Of a DNA stretch of 9,342 bases, positions 1 through 6,394 are shown piece by piece; within the stretch, counting starts at the first letter, position 1; every line of letters starts with the position of its first letter. A program made the translations under genes and the position numbers. This DNA comes from an uncultured Clostridia bacterium (GTDB taxonomy: Bacteria; Bacillota; Clostridia; Christensenellales; Borkfalkiaceae), in contig CANRCY010000052.1 of assembly GCA_947629225.1 (NCBI GenBank), forward strand, positions 1 to 9,342, read 5' to 3'. Below the pieces are notes generated by a model. The model was not told the DNA's origin, made no database searches, and was given only the letters and a program-made list of their open reading frames with translations.

Positions 1-365
1 CGGGCGCGGACAGCTCGGTCGGCTCGGACGACAACGGCAGGCTCTTCTTCATCGACGGCGCGAAGCTCGCCTCGCTCGACTATCAAACGCTCGAAAAGCA
101 GGGGGAGCTCGCCCTCGTCAAGATCAAACTGCACACGGGCAGAAGCCACCAGATACGGGTGCAGATGGCGGGCATTTCCCACCCCGTGTACGGGGACATG
201 CGCTACGGCGGGGAAAAGGCAGTCAAGGGCAAGCTGGCGCTCTGGGCGTTTTCGCTCGGCTTTACCCACCCCGTCACGAAGGAGCGGCTTCTCTTTTTGT
301 GCGAGCCGCCCAAAACGGAGAGCCCGTGGAAAAGATTCGACCTTTCCGCCGCCCTCAGACTCTGA
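1..365 (+). CDS. RluA-family pseudouridine synthase, C-terminal fragment (5' end outside window)
   Basis: The reading frame is open from base 3 to the TGA at 363-365 and encodes the last 120 residues of an RNA pseudouridine synthase of the RluA/RluD family, which isomerises uridine in rRNA or tRNA. What is visible is the conserved C-terminal signature LHTGRSHQIRVQM followed by HPVYGDMRYGG, then the usual closing section with HPVTKE and a short tail. The catalytic HRLD motif would lie upstream and is not in the window. Which RNA is modified (RluA, RluC or RluD type) cannot be told from the fragment. A second, divergent member of the same family lies at 5526-6310. No convincing terminator separates this gene from the promoter at 414, only a weak AT-rich inverted repeat at 365-391. 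Confidence 0.92.
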   Translation, partial: GADSSVGSDDNGRLFFIDGAKLASLDYQTLEKQGELALVKIKLHTGRSHQIRVQMAGISHPVYGDMRYGGEKAVKGKLALWAFSLGFTHPVTKERLLFLCEPPKTESPWKRFDLSAALRL

Positions 366-391
366 GAAATCGGTGAAATTTTTCGATTTCT
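365..391 (+). repeat. Short inverted repeat after the pseudouridine synthase
   Basis: AGAAATCG (365-372) and CGATTTCT (384-391) form an 8-bp inverted repeat with an 11-nt AT-rich loop, overlapping the stop codon of the upstream gene. It has no following T-tract and a low GC content, so it is at best a weak transcript-end hairpin. It could also be chance. Confidence 0.3.
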
Positions 392-413
392 TGCAAACAC
401 GGCGAAATACCGC

Positions 414-442
414 TTGACTTGCCAAAAATTTTTTAGTAAAAT
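414..442 (+). promoter_or_regulatory. SigA-type promoter for the membrane-anchored surface protein
   Basis: A -35 box TTGACT (414-419) and a -10 box TAAAAT (437-442) are separated by 17 bp in an AT-rich stretch. The predicted start near 449 gives a leader of about 36 nt that contains the hairpin at 454-470 and the ribosome site at 473-476. Confidence 0.8.
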
Positions 443-453
443 AAAAAAGATAA

Positions 454-470
454 TCGGGCAAAACGCCCGA
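454..470 (+). promoter_or_regulatory. Leader hairpin just upstream of the ribosome site
   Basis: TCGGGC (454-459) and GCCCGA (465-470) are perfectly complementary around a 5-nt loop. The stem ends two bases before the GGAG Shine-Dalgarno at 473-476. In RNA it could protect the 5' end or modulate access of ribosomes. In DNA it could be an operator half-site pair placed about 5 nt after the predicted transcription start. The sequence alone does not decide. Confidence 0.45.
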
Positions 471-484
471 ATGGAGCATGTTAC

Positions 485-3136
485 ATGAATAAGACAAAAT
501 TCCGCTATTTGACGATTCTCGCGCTCGTTGCGGCGCTTGCGCTCGTTTTGGGCTTTGCATTCGGCTCTTTCCCCATCGGGAGAAGAGCGTCGGCGGTCAC
601 CTACCGCCCGAGCGAGCTCTTTTCCGCGGGAACGGCGGGAACGTCCGTCGGCGCTTCCGACGGAGAAGAAACCTCGTATGTGCAATTCACCGTTGCGGAC
701 GAAGGAAAAGTGCATTTCCGCCGCGACCTCGCTTTGAAGTGGTTCGCGCCCGCGACCCCCGCGGAGGACGGCTCCGCGCCCGCGTCCGCATATGAAACCG
801 AATATTTTGCCATGACGTTCGCGTTTGCGCCCGCCGCCGTCGAAAAGACGACCGCGTCGAAAACGTGCCCCCGTTGCAGCCGTCAGGCGGACCTCGACGC
901 AGAGACCTGCCCCAACTGCTCGTTCGATTTCACAAACGCCTACCTCTTCGACCGCTACGAGATCGTCTTCGAGAGCGCGGAAGAGAACATCAGCAAAGAG
1001 GGCACTTCGACCAACAGCCTCGTCTTCTTCTATGAAGACGGCACGCTGAAAGTCGCCGTGCGCGATTCTTACTCCCAACCCGACGAAGACACGAAGGCGG
1101 AGGATGACGATTGGTACGCCGCCCGTGCGGACAAGCATCCCGTTTCCCTCGAAGGAGAGGATATCACGGTCTCCTTTACCGACGACGGCGCGGGAGCGGG
1201 CGAATTTGTCGTTTTCGTGAACGGGACGGAAGTCGGCGTGTTCACCAACATCGGCGGCAACTTTATGGAATATCTGAGTTCCGCTTCTTCCACCCCCCGC
1301 GACCCGATCACCTTCACCGCGACCCTCCCCGACGAGACGGAGAGCTCCTATAAGCAGGTCCCCCAGTGCGTCCTCATGAAGGAGCTCAACGGACAGTCCT
1401 TCGAAGTCGCCGACGACGGACGCATCGAAGATAACGCCGATCCCGTTCTCGTCATCAACGAAGCGATCTATGCCTACACTCTCGGCAGAAAGTGGTCTCT
1501 CACCTACGAAGCGATCGACGTGTGCGACAGCTCCGTCACCGTCACGAGGAGATTCGCGATGGTCAACGCCGCGAACGAGGATGGGCTCTATCCCAAGCCC
1601 GTGACGGACGAATATACCGCGCTCACCACTTCCACCGTGTTCATGCCCACAAGCGACACGCAGGACGAAAATCAGTACGTCTCCATCTATTTCGAACTTG
1701 ACGACGGGACAAACCTTTCGGGGCTCGATTCCGCGCAGAAAGAGGCAAAGCGTGTCTACCTTTGGTGGTACGCCGCCGACGGGCAGACGGAAGAGCTCTC
1801 TTCGGCAAAGGCATACGAATGCCCGCAGTGCGGTTACCGTCTCAACAAAGACGCTTACGACAAACTCGAAGACGATTGGACCTGCCCCGATCCCGATCAG
1901 AAGGAAGGGCACACCGAAGTCAAGAAGGACGACCTTGAAGAGGTCGACGTAGAAAAATTCACCTATATCATCGTCAACCGCGGCGACGTCGGCGCGGCAG
2001 AGCAGACGGGCGAAAAGAGCGGTCCCTACTATGTCGGCATTACGGCAAACGACGAAACGCTCCAAAACGACGCTGCTCCCGAGGCGGCGGAACTCGCCGA
2101 AAAGTATCAGCAGGCGATCGACGAGGTCGCGTTCAAGAAGGATGACGAGGGCAATCTGACGAGCGAACTCGCGCTCAGCGCGGGCGACGGCAGTTACTTC
2201 TATCTTCCTTCCCTGCGCGGGCTTATCGCGAGCGACAATGCCGACTACCGCAACCTCCGTTTCAGCATCTATTATAAGAAGCAGAGCCTCGAAACGACGG
2301 GTAGCGCTTCTTCCGCCTCGACGTTGCGCTATAACGCGCTCCGCTTCGAGATCGACGAAGAGGGCAAGTACATCTTCAAAGTGCTCGCTACCGACGCCGC
2401 GGGCAACACGATGAAGTACTATGTGGACGAAAAGCTCGTCACCGTCTCTTCGGATAACATCTGGGACATCGAGGAGATCCCCACCTTCGAATTCAGGGTC
2501 ACCTATACGGGCGCGACGGTCGAAGCTCCCGAAAATCCCGTCGACGGCTATGTGAACAGCACTTACAGCATCAGCTCGTTCGACATCGTCGCCCTCGACG
2601 GCTACAAGACCAACTATAAACTCTATTACTTCGACGAAACGAAACTGACGGCAGGTCAGAGCTTCGATTCCTTCAACCAAGACGTAAAGGGGAACTTCGA
2701 GAGCTATGCCGCCTGCCTGAGAGAGATCCAGACCTTCAACTCCGACATTTCGGAAGACGATACCGATCTCTGGAACAGAACGGACAACGCCTACCGTTGG
2801 AATCCCGACAGCTCCCTCTCCTTCGTTCCGCAGGACCGCGGTCCCTGCCACTACGTCGTACGGCTCGAAGTCACGGAAGAGAGCCGTCTGCCCGGGAATA
2901 AGGCGCTCGCTTACCAAGTGATCGAGGTGCTCAACCCGCTCGACCCGCTTCCCGATCCCGGCGCATGGCTCGAAAACAACATCATCTCGGTGGTGTTCCT
3001 CTCCATTTCCGCAGTGCTCCTCGTCGTCATCGTCATCCTCTTCGTCGTGAAACCTTCCGAAAAGAGCGTCGAAGAAGTCGATGTGAGCAAGCTCCGCGGC
3101 AAGAAGAAGGAAAAGAAAGAAAAGACGAACGAATAA
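485..3136 (+). CDS. Secreted, C-terminally membrane-anchored protein with two Cys metal-knuckles; function unknown
   Basis: This 883-residue protein matches no named family I recognise. It starts at ATG 485, 8 nt after GGAG. Residues 1-37 look like a signal peptide: basic N-terminus, hydrophobic 9-29, possible cleavage after Ala-Ser-Ala 35-37. A single membrane helix at 833-855 is followed by a short Lys/Glu-rich tail, so the bulk should lie outside the cell. Residues about 60-330 have alternating beta-strand-like segments reminiscent of a LamG/jelly-roll sandwich (weak inference). Into this is set a four-Cys zinc ribbon (C128, C131, C142, C145). A second cluster has C446 and C449 followed by a DDW-x-C motif with C467, resembling a rubredoxin whose fourth Cys is lost; H476 is nearby. 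A later segment with ATDAAGN (residues around 640) resembles Ig-like/cadherin-type repeats. It appears monocistronic, with its own promoter and terminator. Possible roles are surface binding or metal-dependent scaffolding, both speculative. Confidence 0.88.
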   Translation: MNKTKFRYLTILALVAALALVLGFAFGSFPIGRRASAVTYRPSELFSAGTAGTSVGASDGEETSYVQFTVADEGKVHFRRDLALKWFAPATPAEDGSAPASAYETEYFAMTFAFAPAAVEKTTASKTCPRCSRQADLDAETCPNCSFDFTNAYLFDRYEIVFESAEENISKEGTSTNSLVFFYEDGTLKVAVRDSYSQPDEDTKAEDDDWYAARADKHPVSLEGEDITVSFTDDGAGAGEFVVFVNGTEVGVFTNIGGNFMEYLSSASSTPRDPITFTATLPDETESSYKQVPQCVLMKELNGQSFEVADDGRIEDNADPVLVINEAIYAYTLGRKWSLTYEAIDVCDSSVTVTRRFAMVNAANEDGLYPKPVTDEYTALTTSTVFMPTSDTQDENQYVSIYFELDDGTNLSGLDSAQKEAKRVYLWWYAADGQTEELSSAKAYECPQCGYRLNKDAYDKLEDDWTCPDPDQKEGHTEVKKDDLEEVDVEKFTYIIVNRGDVGAAEQTGEKSGPYYVGITANDETLQNDAAPEAAELAEKYQQAIDEVAFKKDDEGNLTSELALSAGDGSYFYLPSLRGLIASDNADYRNLRFSIYYKKQSLETTGSASSASTLRYNALRFEIDEEGKYIFKVLATDAAGNTMKYYVDEKLVTVSSDNIWDIEEIPTFEFRVTYTGATVEAPENPVDGYVNSTYSISSFDIVALDGYKTNYKLYYFDETKLTAGQSFDSFNQDVKGNFESYAACLREIQTFNSDISEDDTDLWNRTDNAYRWNPDSSLSFVPQDRGPCHYVVRLEVTEESRLPGNKALAYQVIEVLNPLDPLPDPGAWLENNIISVVFLSISAVLLVVIVILFVVKPSEKSVEEVDVSKLRGKKKEKKEKTNE

Positions 3137-3152
3137 CGGAATTTTGCCTGAA

Positions 3153-3183
3153 AGCGCTTCTCCGCAGTGGGGGAGCGCTTTTT
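3153..3183 (+). terminator. Rho-independent terminator of the surface-protein gene
   Basis: AGCGCTTCTCC (3153-3163) pairs with GGGGGAGCGCT (3169-3179), with two G-U pairs, around a 5-nt loop and is followed by a T-run. It starts 16 nt after the TAA. Confidence 0.88.
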
Positions 3184-3255
3184 GCATGCGAAAAAAGGAA
3201 AGAAAGACCGCATAAAAAGGCGCGGCATACGCAAACTGCGGATAGGAGGCAAAGA

Positions 3256-3498
3256 ATGGTTATTGCAAATCTTATTTCGTATATTCTCGTGCTCACGGGG
3301 GCAGTGAATTGGGGGCTCTACGGCATTTTCAATTTCAACCTCGTATCCACCATCTTCGCGGGTCCGCGGACGGTCGGAGCCATCATCGTCTATTCCCTCA
3401 TTGCCGTTGCGGCGATCTGGCTGATCATCTCTCCCATCATCACCAACGGCGCGCTCAAACTTATGGGGCACAGGGAAGTGCGCGAAGAAAGATCGTAA
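3256..3498 (+). CDS. DUF378-family small membrane protein
   Basis: This 80-residue protein has two predicted membrane helices (about residues 3-25 and 38-60). The first carries the signature TGAVNWGLYGIFNFNLVSTIF, typical of the DUF378 family (YuzA-like) of uncharacterised bacterial inner-membrane proteins. The start at ATG 3256 is set by a perfect AGGAGG at 3244-3249, 6 nt upstream. The same frame stays open far upstream, but that part overlaps the preceding gene and its terminator. The C-terminal 20 residues are polar and probably cytoplasmic or at the membrane face. The gene stands alone between two terminators. I found no clear promoter in the 70 nt upstream. The family assignment is strong; no molecular function is established for it. 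Confidence 0.9.
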   Translation: MVIANLISYILVLTGAVNWGLYGIFNFNLVSTIFAGPRTVGAIIVYSLIAVAAIWLIISPIITNGALKLMGHREVREERS

Positions 3499-3520
3499 AA
3501 AAACTGCAAACAACGCAAAG

Positions 3521-3543
3521 AGCGCCGCAAAGCGGCGCTTTTT
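3521..3543 (+). terminator. Rho-independent terminator after the DUF378 gene
   Basis: AGCGCCGC (3521-3528) and GCGGCGCT (3532-3539) form a perfect 8-bp GC stem with an AAA loop, followed by five Ts. It begins 22 nt after the stop codon at 3496-3498. Confidence 0.9.
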
Positions 3544-3620
3544 CCGTTTCCTCGTCGTTCCGCATTCCGCCTCGGAGTCGGCGCGGGCATAAATTCCGCC
3601 CCTTTTGCATTGTTTAAGAT

Positions 3621-3845
3621 ATGAGTATTTCCGATTTACGCCGCGGCGAAAGGGGAATCGTTTTATCGGTAGAGTTGCCGTCCGCACTCCGCGAGCGGTT
3701 GCGCACCCTCAACGTACGCCCGGGCGGTGCAGTGCGCGTTCTCAAAGTCTCCTTTTTTAAGAAGACGTTTCTCTTGCAGGCAATGGGCAGCCGCGTTGCG
3801 CTTTCGAGGGAGGTCGCCGCTTGCGTCCGCATCAAAAAAGTTTGA
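3621..3845 (+). CDS. feoA: FeoA-like ferrous iron transport accessory protein
   Basis: This 74-residue SH3-like FeoA protein is thought to act in the cytoplasm with the FeoB membrane permease for Fe(II) uptake. The sequence opens with the family pattern MSISDLRRGERGIV and continues with the expected L-RERL-x-LNVRPGG-x-V turn, a basic beta section (KVSFFKK) and the closing LSREVAACVRI strand. Length is normal. ATG 3621 is the only sensible start because an in-frame TAA lies at 3615-3617. No Shine-Dalgarno precedes it, which is unusual for this window. The feoB coding frame begins inside its 3' end, so the two are expected to be translated together. No recognisable Fur or DtxR box is visible in the 77 bp between the upstream terminator and the start codon. 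Confidence 0.9.
   Translation: MSISDLRRGERGIVLSVELPSALRERLRTLNVRPGGAVRVLKVSFFKKTFLLQAMGSRVALSREVAACVRIKKV
3806..3813 (+). promoter_or_regulatory. Ribosome binding site inside feoA that sets the TTG start of feoB
   Basis: GAGGGAGG lies within the feoA coding sequence, 7 nt before TTG 3821. It is the only strong Shine-Dalgarno near the feoB start. A second candidate TTG at 3842 overlaps the feoA TGA (bases TTGA) and could serve by termination-reinitiation, but it lacks its own ribosome site. Confidence 0.7.
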
Positions 3846-5578
3846 CCGAAGTCCTTCTCGTGGGCAATCCCAACGCGGGCAAGAGCACGCTTTTCAACGC
3901 ACTCACGGGCGGGAACGCCAAGGTCGGGAATTGGCACGGCGTCACGGTGGGGGAGGTCTCCCGCACCGCCCGCCTCGGGGAAAGGGAGCTTTCCGTGACC
4001 GACCTCCCCGGGCTCTATTCCCTCAACGCCATGAGCATGGAAGAGAAGCGCGCAGTCGGCTATCTCTCCTCCCATCCGTCGGCGTTTTTGCTGTTTGTGT
4101 GCGAATGCGCCTCTCTGCCGCGCGCCCTGCCCCTCTTCAAGGAGCTCTCGAAGGGCAGAAGATGCGCCCTCGTTCTCACCAAAAAGCGGCAATTCGAGCG
4201 TGCGGGCGGCAAGGTGGACGGCTCCGTGCTCTCCGCCCTGCTCGGCACGGAAGTGCTCTTTTCCGAGGGACTCAAACGCAAGGAGCTTCTCCGCGCCGTC
4301 TTCCGTCTTACCGAGGGGGGAGGGGAACTGAAAGAGGGGGAGCTCGGCTCCGCCTACCGTCCCCAAACGGAAGAGCTCTCCCGATCGGATAAACTTCTCA
4401 CGGACGGCAGGTTCGCCCTGCCTCTCTTTTTCGGGCTGTTGCTCTTCGTGTTTTGGCTGACGTTTGCCCCCGGGCTTTTGGGCGACTTCCTCAAATCGCA
4501 GATCGACGGGTTCTTTTCGAAGACGCTCGCGGGGTATGCCGCAAAAATCCCGTCTCCCGTCTTGCGCGGGTTTCTTGCCGACGGCATTTTGAAGGGGGTG
4601 GGGGCAGTGCTCTGCTTTGTGCCGCAGATCTTTCTGCTCTTTACGGCGCTCCTGCTTCTGGAAGAGAGCGGGCTTTTGTCCCGTCTCGCCCTTCTCACGG
4701 ACGGCTTTTTCGGCAAGATCGGGCTGAGCGGCAGGGCGGTGTTTTCTCTTCTGATGGGCTTCGGCTGCACCTCGACCGCCATTCTCACCACGCGTGGGCT
4801 GGACGACAAGGAGATCCAAAGACGGGCGATCCTCTGCCTTCCCTACATTCCGTGCAGCGCCAAATTGCCCGTTTTTCTCACCCTCTCCTCGGCGTTTTTC
4901 GAAAATCCTTTTCCCGCCGCCGTATTGCTCTATGCGCTCGGGGTGGGGCTTTCGCTCGCCGCGGCGCTCCTGTTTAAGCGGGAGACGCCCCCCTTCGTCA
5001 TGGAGCTCGCCCCGCTCCAAATCCCGCGCCTCGGTTTTGTCGCAAAATCCTTGTTTTTTCAGCTCAAACAGTTTATAATAAAGTTGGGAACGGTGATCCT
5101 CGCCTTCTTTCTCGCCTCTTGGCTGCTCTCGTCGTTTAATTGGCGGTGGCAGTACTGCGGCGTAGAGGAGAGCATGTTCGCGCCCGTGGGCATGAACGAT
5201 TGGAAGATCGCCTATGCGGCGCTCTCGGGGCTCATCGCCAAAGAAAACGTCGCGGGCGCATTGGAGCTCTTCTACGGCGGATTTCCCTATTCGGCACAGA
5301 GCGCGTTCGCCTTCGCCGTCTTTCTGCTCTGCTGTTCTCCCTGCGTTTCGGCGATCGCGGCAAGCGCGGGGGAATTGGGTTGGAAGCGTGCGCTTCTCAA
5401 CGCCTTTTTGCAGACGGTCTCCGCTCTCCTCATGAGTTATCTTGCCTACTTCCTGTTGACGGGCGGATGGGGATATGTCTTTTTGCTCATCCTGCCGCCG
5501 CTCGCCCTCTTCCTGCTCAAACGTCATGAAAAAATTCACCGTAAGCGAGGAAAGCTCGCTCAAAAACTTCACGGATAA
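3821..5578 (+). CDS. feoB: Short, divergent FeoB-type ferrous iron permease
   Basis: FeoB is a polytopic Fe(II) transporter with an N-terminal cytoplasmic G domain. Clear here are the P-loop GNPNAGKS (15-22), the G2 threonine in NWHGVTVGE (37-45) and G3 DLPG (61-64). The membrane part (from about 198) has the Gate motif GFGC (C316), the following IPCSAKLPVF, the FeoB_C stretch from KRETPPFVMEL on, a GLIAKENVAG motif and the second Gate with CCSPC (504-508). Oddities: at 585 residues it is shorter than usual FeoB (about 650-800). The G4 site (NxxD) reads TKKR (120-123), G5 is also degenerate (SEG in place of SA), and the GDI spacer before the first helix is only about 20-30 residues. The pore motif normally GCNVPA reads GCTSTA. 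TTG 3821 is preferred because of GAGGGAGG; it overlaps feoA by 25 nt and the next gene by 53 nt. It may have altered nucleotide use or metal specificity (inference). Confidence 0.92.
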   Translation: MRPHQKSLTEVLLVGNPNAGKSTLFNALTGGNAKVGNWHGVTVGEVSRTARLGERELSVTDLPGLYSLNAMSMEEKRAVGYLSSHPSAFLLFVCECASLPRALPLFKELSKGRRCALVLTKKRQFERAGGKVDGSVLSALLGTEVLFSEGLKRKELLRAVFRLTEGGGELKEGELGSAYRPQTEELSRSDKLLTDGRFALPLFFGLLLFVFWLTFAPGLLGDFLKSQIDGFFSKTLAGYAAKIPSPVLRGFLADGILKGVGAVLCFVPQIFLLFTALLLLEESGLLSRLALLTDGFFGKIGLSGRAVFSLLMGFGCTSTAILTTRGLDDKEIQRRAILCLPYIPCSAKLPVFLTLSSAFFENPFPAAVLLYALGVGLSLAAALLFKRETPPFVMELAPLQIPRLGFVAKSLFFQLKQFIIKLGTVILAFFLASWLLSSFNWRWQYCGVEESMFAPVGMNDWKIAYAALSGLIAKENVAGALELFYGGFPYSAQSAFAFAVFLLCCSPCVSAIAASAGELGWKRALLNAFLQTVSALLMSYLAYFLLTGGWGYVFLLILPPLALFLLKRHEKIHRKRGKLAQKLHG

Positions 5579-6310
5579 TACCTGCGCGCAGGCTTCCTTC
5601 TGTTTCCGCCGTCTCTTAAAGGCGCGGGAGATCAGGGTGAACGGCGTCAAGGTGGGGGAGAACGTCGCTCTGCATGCGGGCGACGAAGTCTGCTACTTCA
5701 TGACCCCCGCGGAAGAGGAAAAGCCCGCCTTTACCGTCGTCTACGAGGACGAGAACGTGCTCGTCGCCGATAAGGAGAGCGGCGTCGGTTCGGAGGCAGT
5801 CTTTGCGGAGACGGGGCTTTTGGGCGTGCACCGCCTCGACCGCAACACCGAAGGGCTGATGATCCTCGCCAAAAACGAAAAATCGGAGCGGGAACTGCTC
5901 GCGGCGAAAAGCGGGTCCGCAAGGAATATCTTGCCCTCGTGCTCGGGAAAATGCCAAAAAGGCACGCCGTCGAGCGCGCTTATTTGTGCAAGGACGAAAC
6001 CGCTGCTCGGGTGCGGGTTTCAGCCCGCGGCGGCACGCCGATCGCAACGGAGTATGAAGTTTTGGAAGAGCGGGGGGAGTGCAGTCTGCTCAGGGTCGTT
6101 TTGCACACGGGCAAGACCCACCAGATCCGCGCCCACCTTGCCTACCTCGGGCATCCCGTCGTGGGGGACGAAAAGTACGGCGACGCCGCCTATAACAAGC
6201 AAATACACGCTACGCGCCAAAAACTGCTTTCCAAGTCGCTCTCCCTCGAAACGGAGGGGAGTTTGGCATACCTCAACGGCAAGATCTTCGTCTCCCCGAA
6301 AAATTTATAA
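5526..6310 (+). pseudogene. RluA-family pseudouridine synthase with S4 domain, interrupted by a one-base frameshift
   Basis: From ATG 5526 the frame encodes an S4-like RNA-binding segment (about residues 11-58) and the catalytic HRLDRNTEGL motif (active Asp 105), then loses homology near 5907. The rest of the enzyme continues in the +2 frame: KRVRKEYLALV from about 5909, then LHTGKTHQIRAHL and HPVVGDEKYG, ending at TAA 6308-6310. Adding one A to the AAAA run at 5907-5910 would fuse the two parts into a 261-residue protein, close to the family's size. The cause could be a true disabling mutation, a reversible homopolymer change or an assembly error. The start overlaps feoB by 53 nt, so it should be cotranscribed with feoAB. 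It has no clear Shine-Dalgarno and probably relies on coupling. The region between S4 and catalytic motif is shorter than usual. Confidence 0.85.
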
Positions 6311-6328
6311 TTTTTTTGCGAAAAACGC

Positions 6329-6357
6329 TTGACGGCGTTATTTCTTTGTGTTAATAT
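6329..6357 (+). promoter_or_regulatory. SigA-type promoter of the metal-efflux operon
   Basis: TTGACG (6329-6334) and TAATAT (6352-6357) are separated by exactly 17 bp. The predicted transcript starts near 6364, giving a leader of about 30 nt. The -10 box overlaps the left arm of the operator at 6353-6378, which fits repression by blocking RNA polymerase. Confidence 0.88.
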
Positions 6358-6378
6358 ATGAACAGTTATTCATATATT
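6353..6378 (+). promoter_or_regulatory. 12-2-12 ArsR/SmtB-type operator
   Basis: The left arm AATATATGAACA (6353-6364) and right arm TATTCATATATT (6367-6378) form an inverted repeat around GT. Eleven of the 12 paired positions match, and the outer 10 bp are perfect. The core TGAACAGTTATTCA is the well-known pattern bound by SmtB/ZiaR-class metal sensors. It overlaps the -10 box and start site of the promoter for the arsR-type gene immediately downstream, so autoregulation by that protein is the natural reading. Confidence 0.88.
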
Positions 6379-6394
6379 GATATGGAGGAGTATC

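Noticed and set aside
203..3187. A 994-codon open frame on the minus strand opposite the surface-protein gene
   Set aside because: It has no family resemblance, promoter or ribosome site that I can see, and a composition typical of an antisense shadow in GC-rich DNA. The plus-strand gene has promoter, ribosome site, signal peptide, membrane helix and terminator.
2965..3255. Upstream extension of the DUF378 frame
   Set aside because: It would overlap the surface-protein gene and cross a strong terminator. The AGGAGG at 3244-3249 and the family N-terminus place the start at 3256.
3614..5650. A 678-codon open frame on the minus strand opposite feoA and feoB
   Set aside because: The plus strand encodes recognisable FeoA and FeoB. 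The minus product is low-complexity and charged with no motif, as expected for a codon-bias shadow.
5904..5912. Programmed -1 ribosomal frameshift at GCGAAAAGC
   Set aside because: The zero-frame codons GCG AAA AGC do not form a classical X-XXY-YYZ slippery heptamer, and I see no obvious stimulatory stem or upstream ribosome site. A one-base loss in the A-run is simpler.
5939..6310. A separate small gene starting at GTG 5939
   Set aside because: Pseudouridine-synthase homology continues upstream of the GTG in the same frame (KRVRKEYLA), so it is the rear half of the frameshifted gene and not an independent one.
6299..6315. AT-only hairpin with T-run at the end of the pseudouridine synthase gene as a terminator
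   Set aside because: The stem (AAAAATT with AATTTTT) contains no GC pairs and overlaps the stop codon, too weak to call a terminator with confidence.
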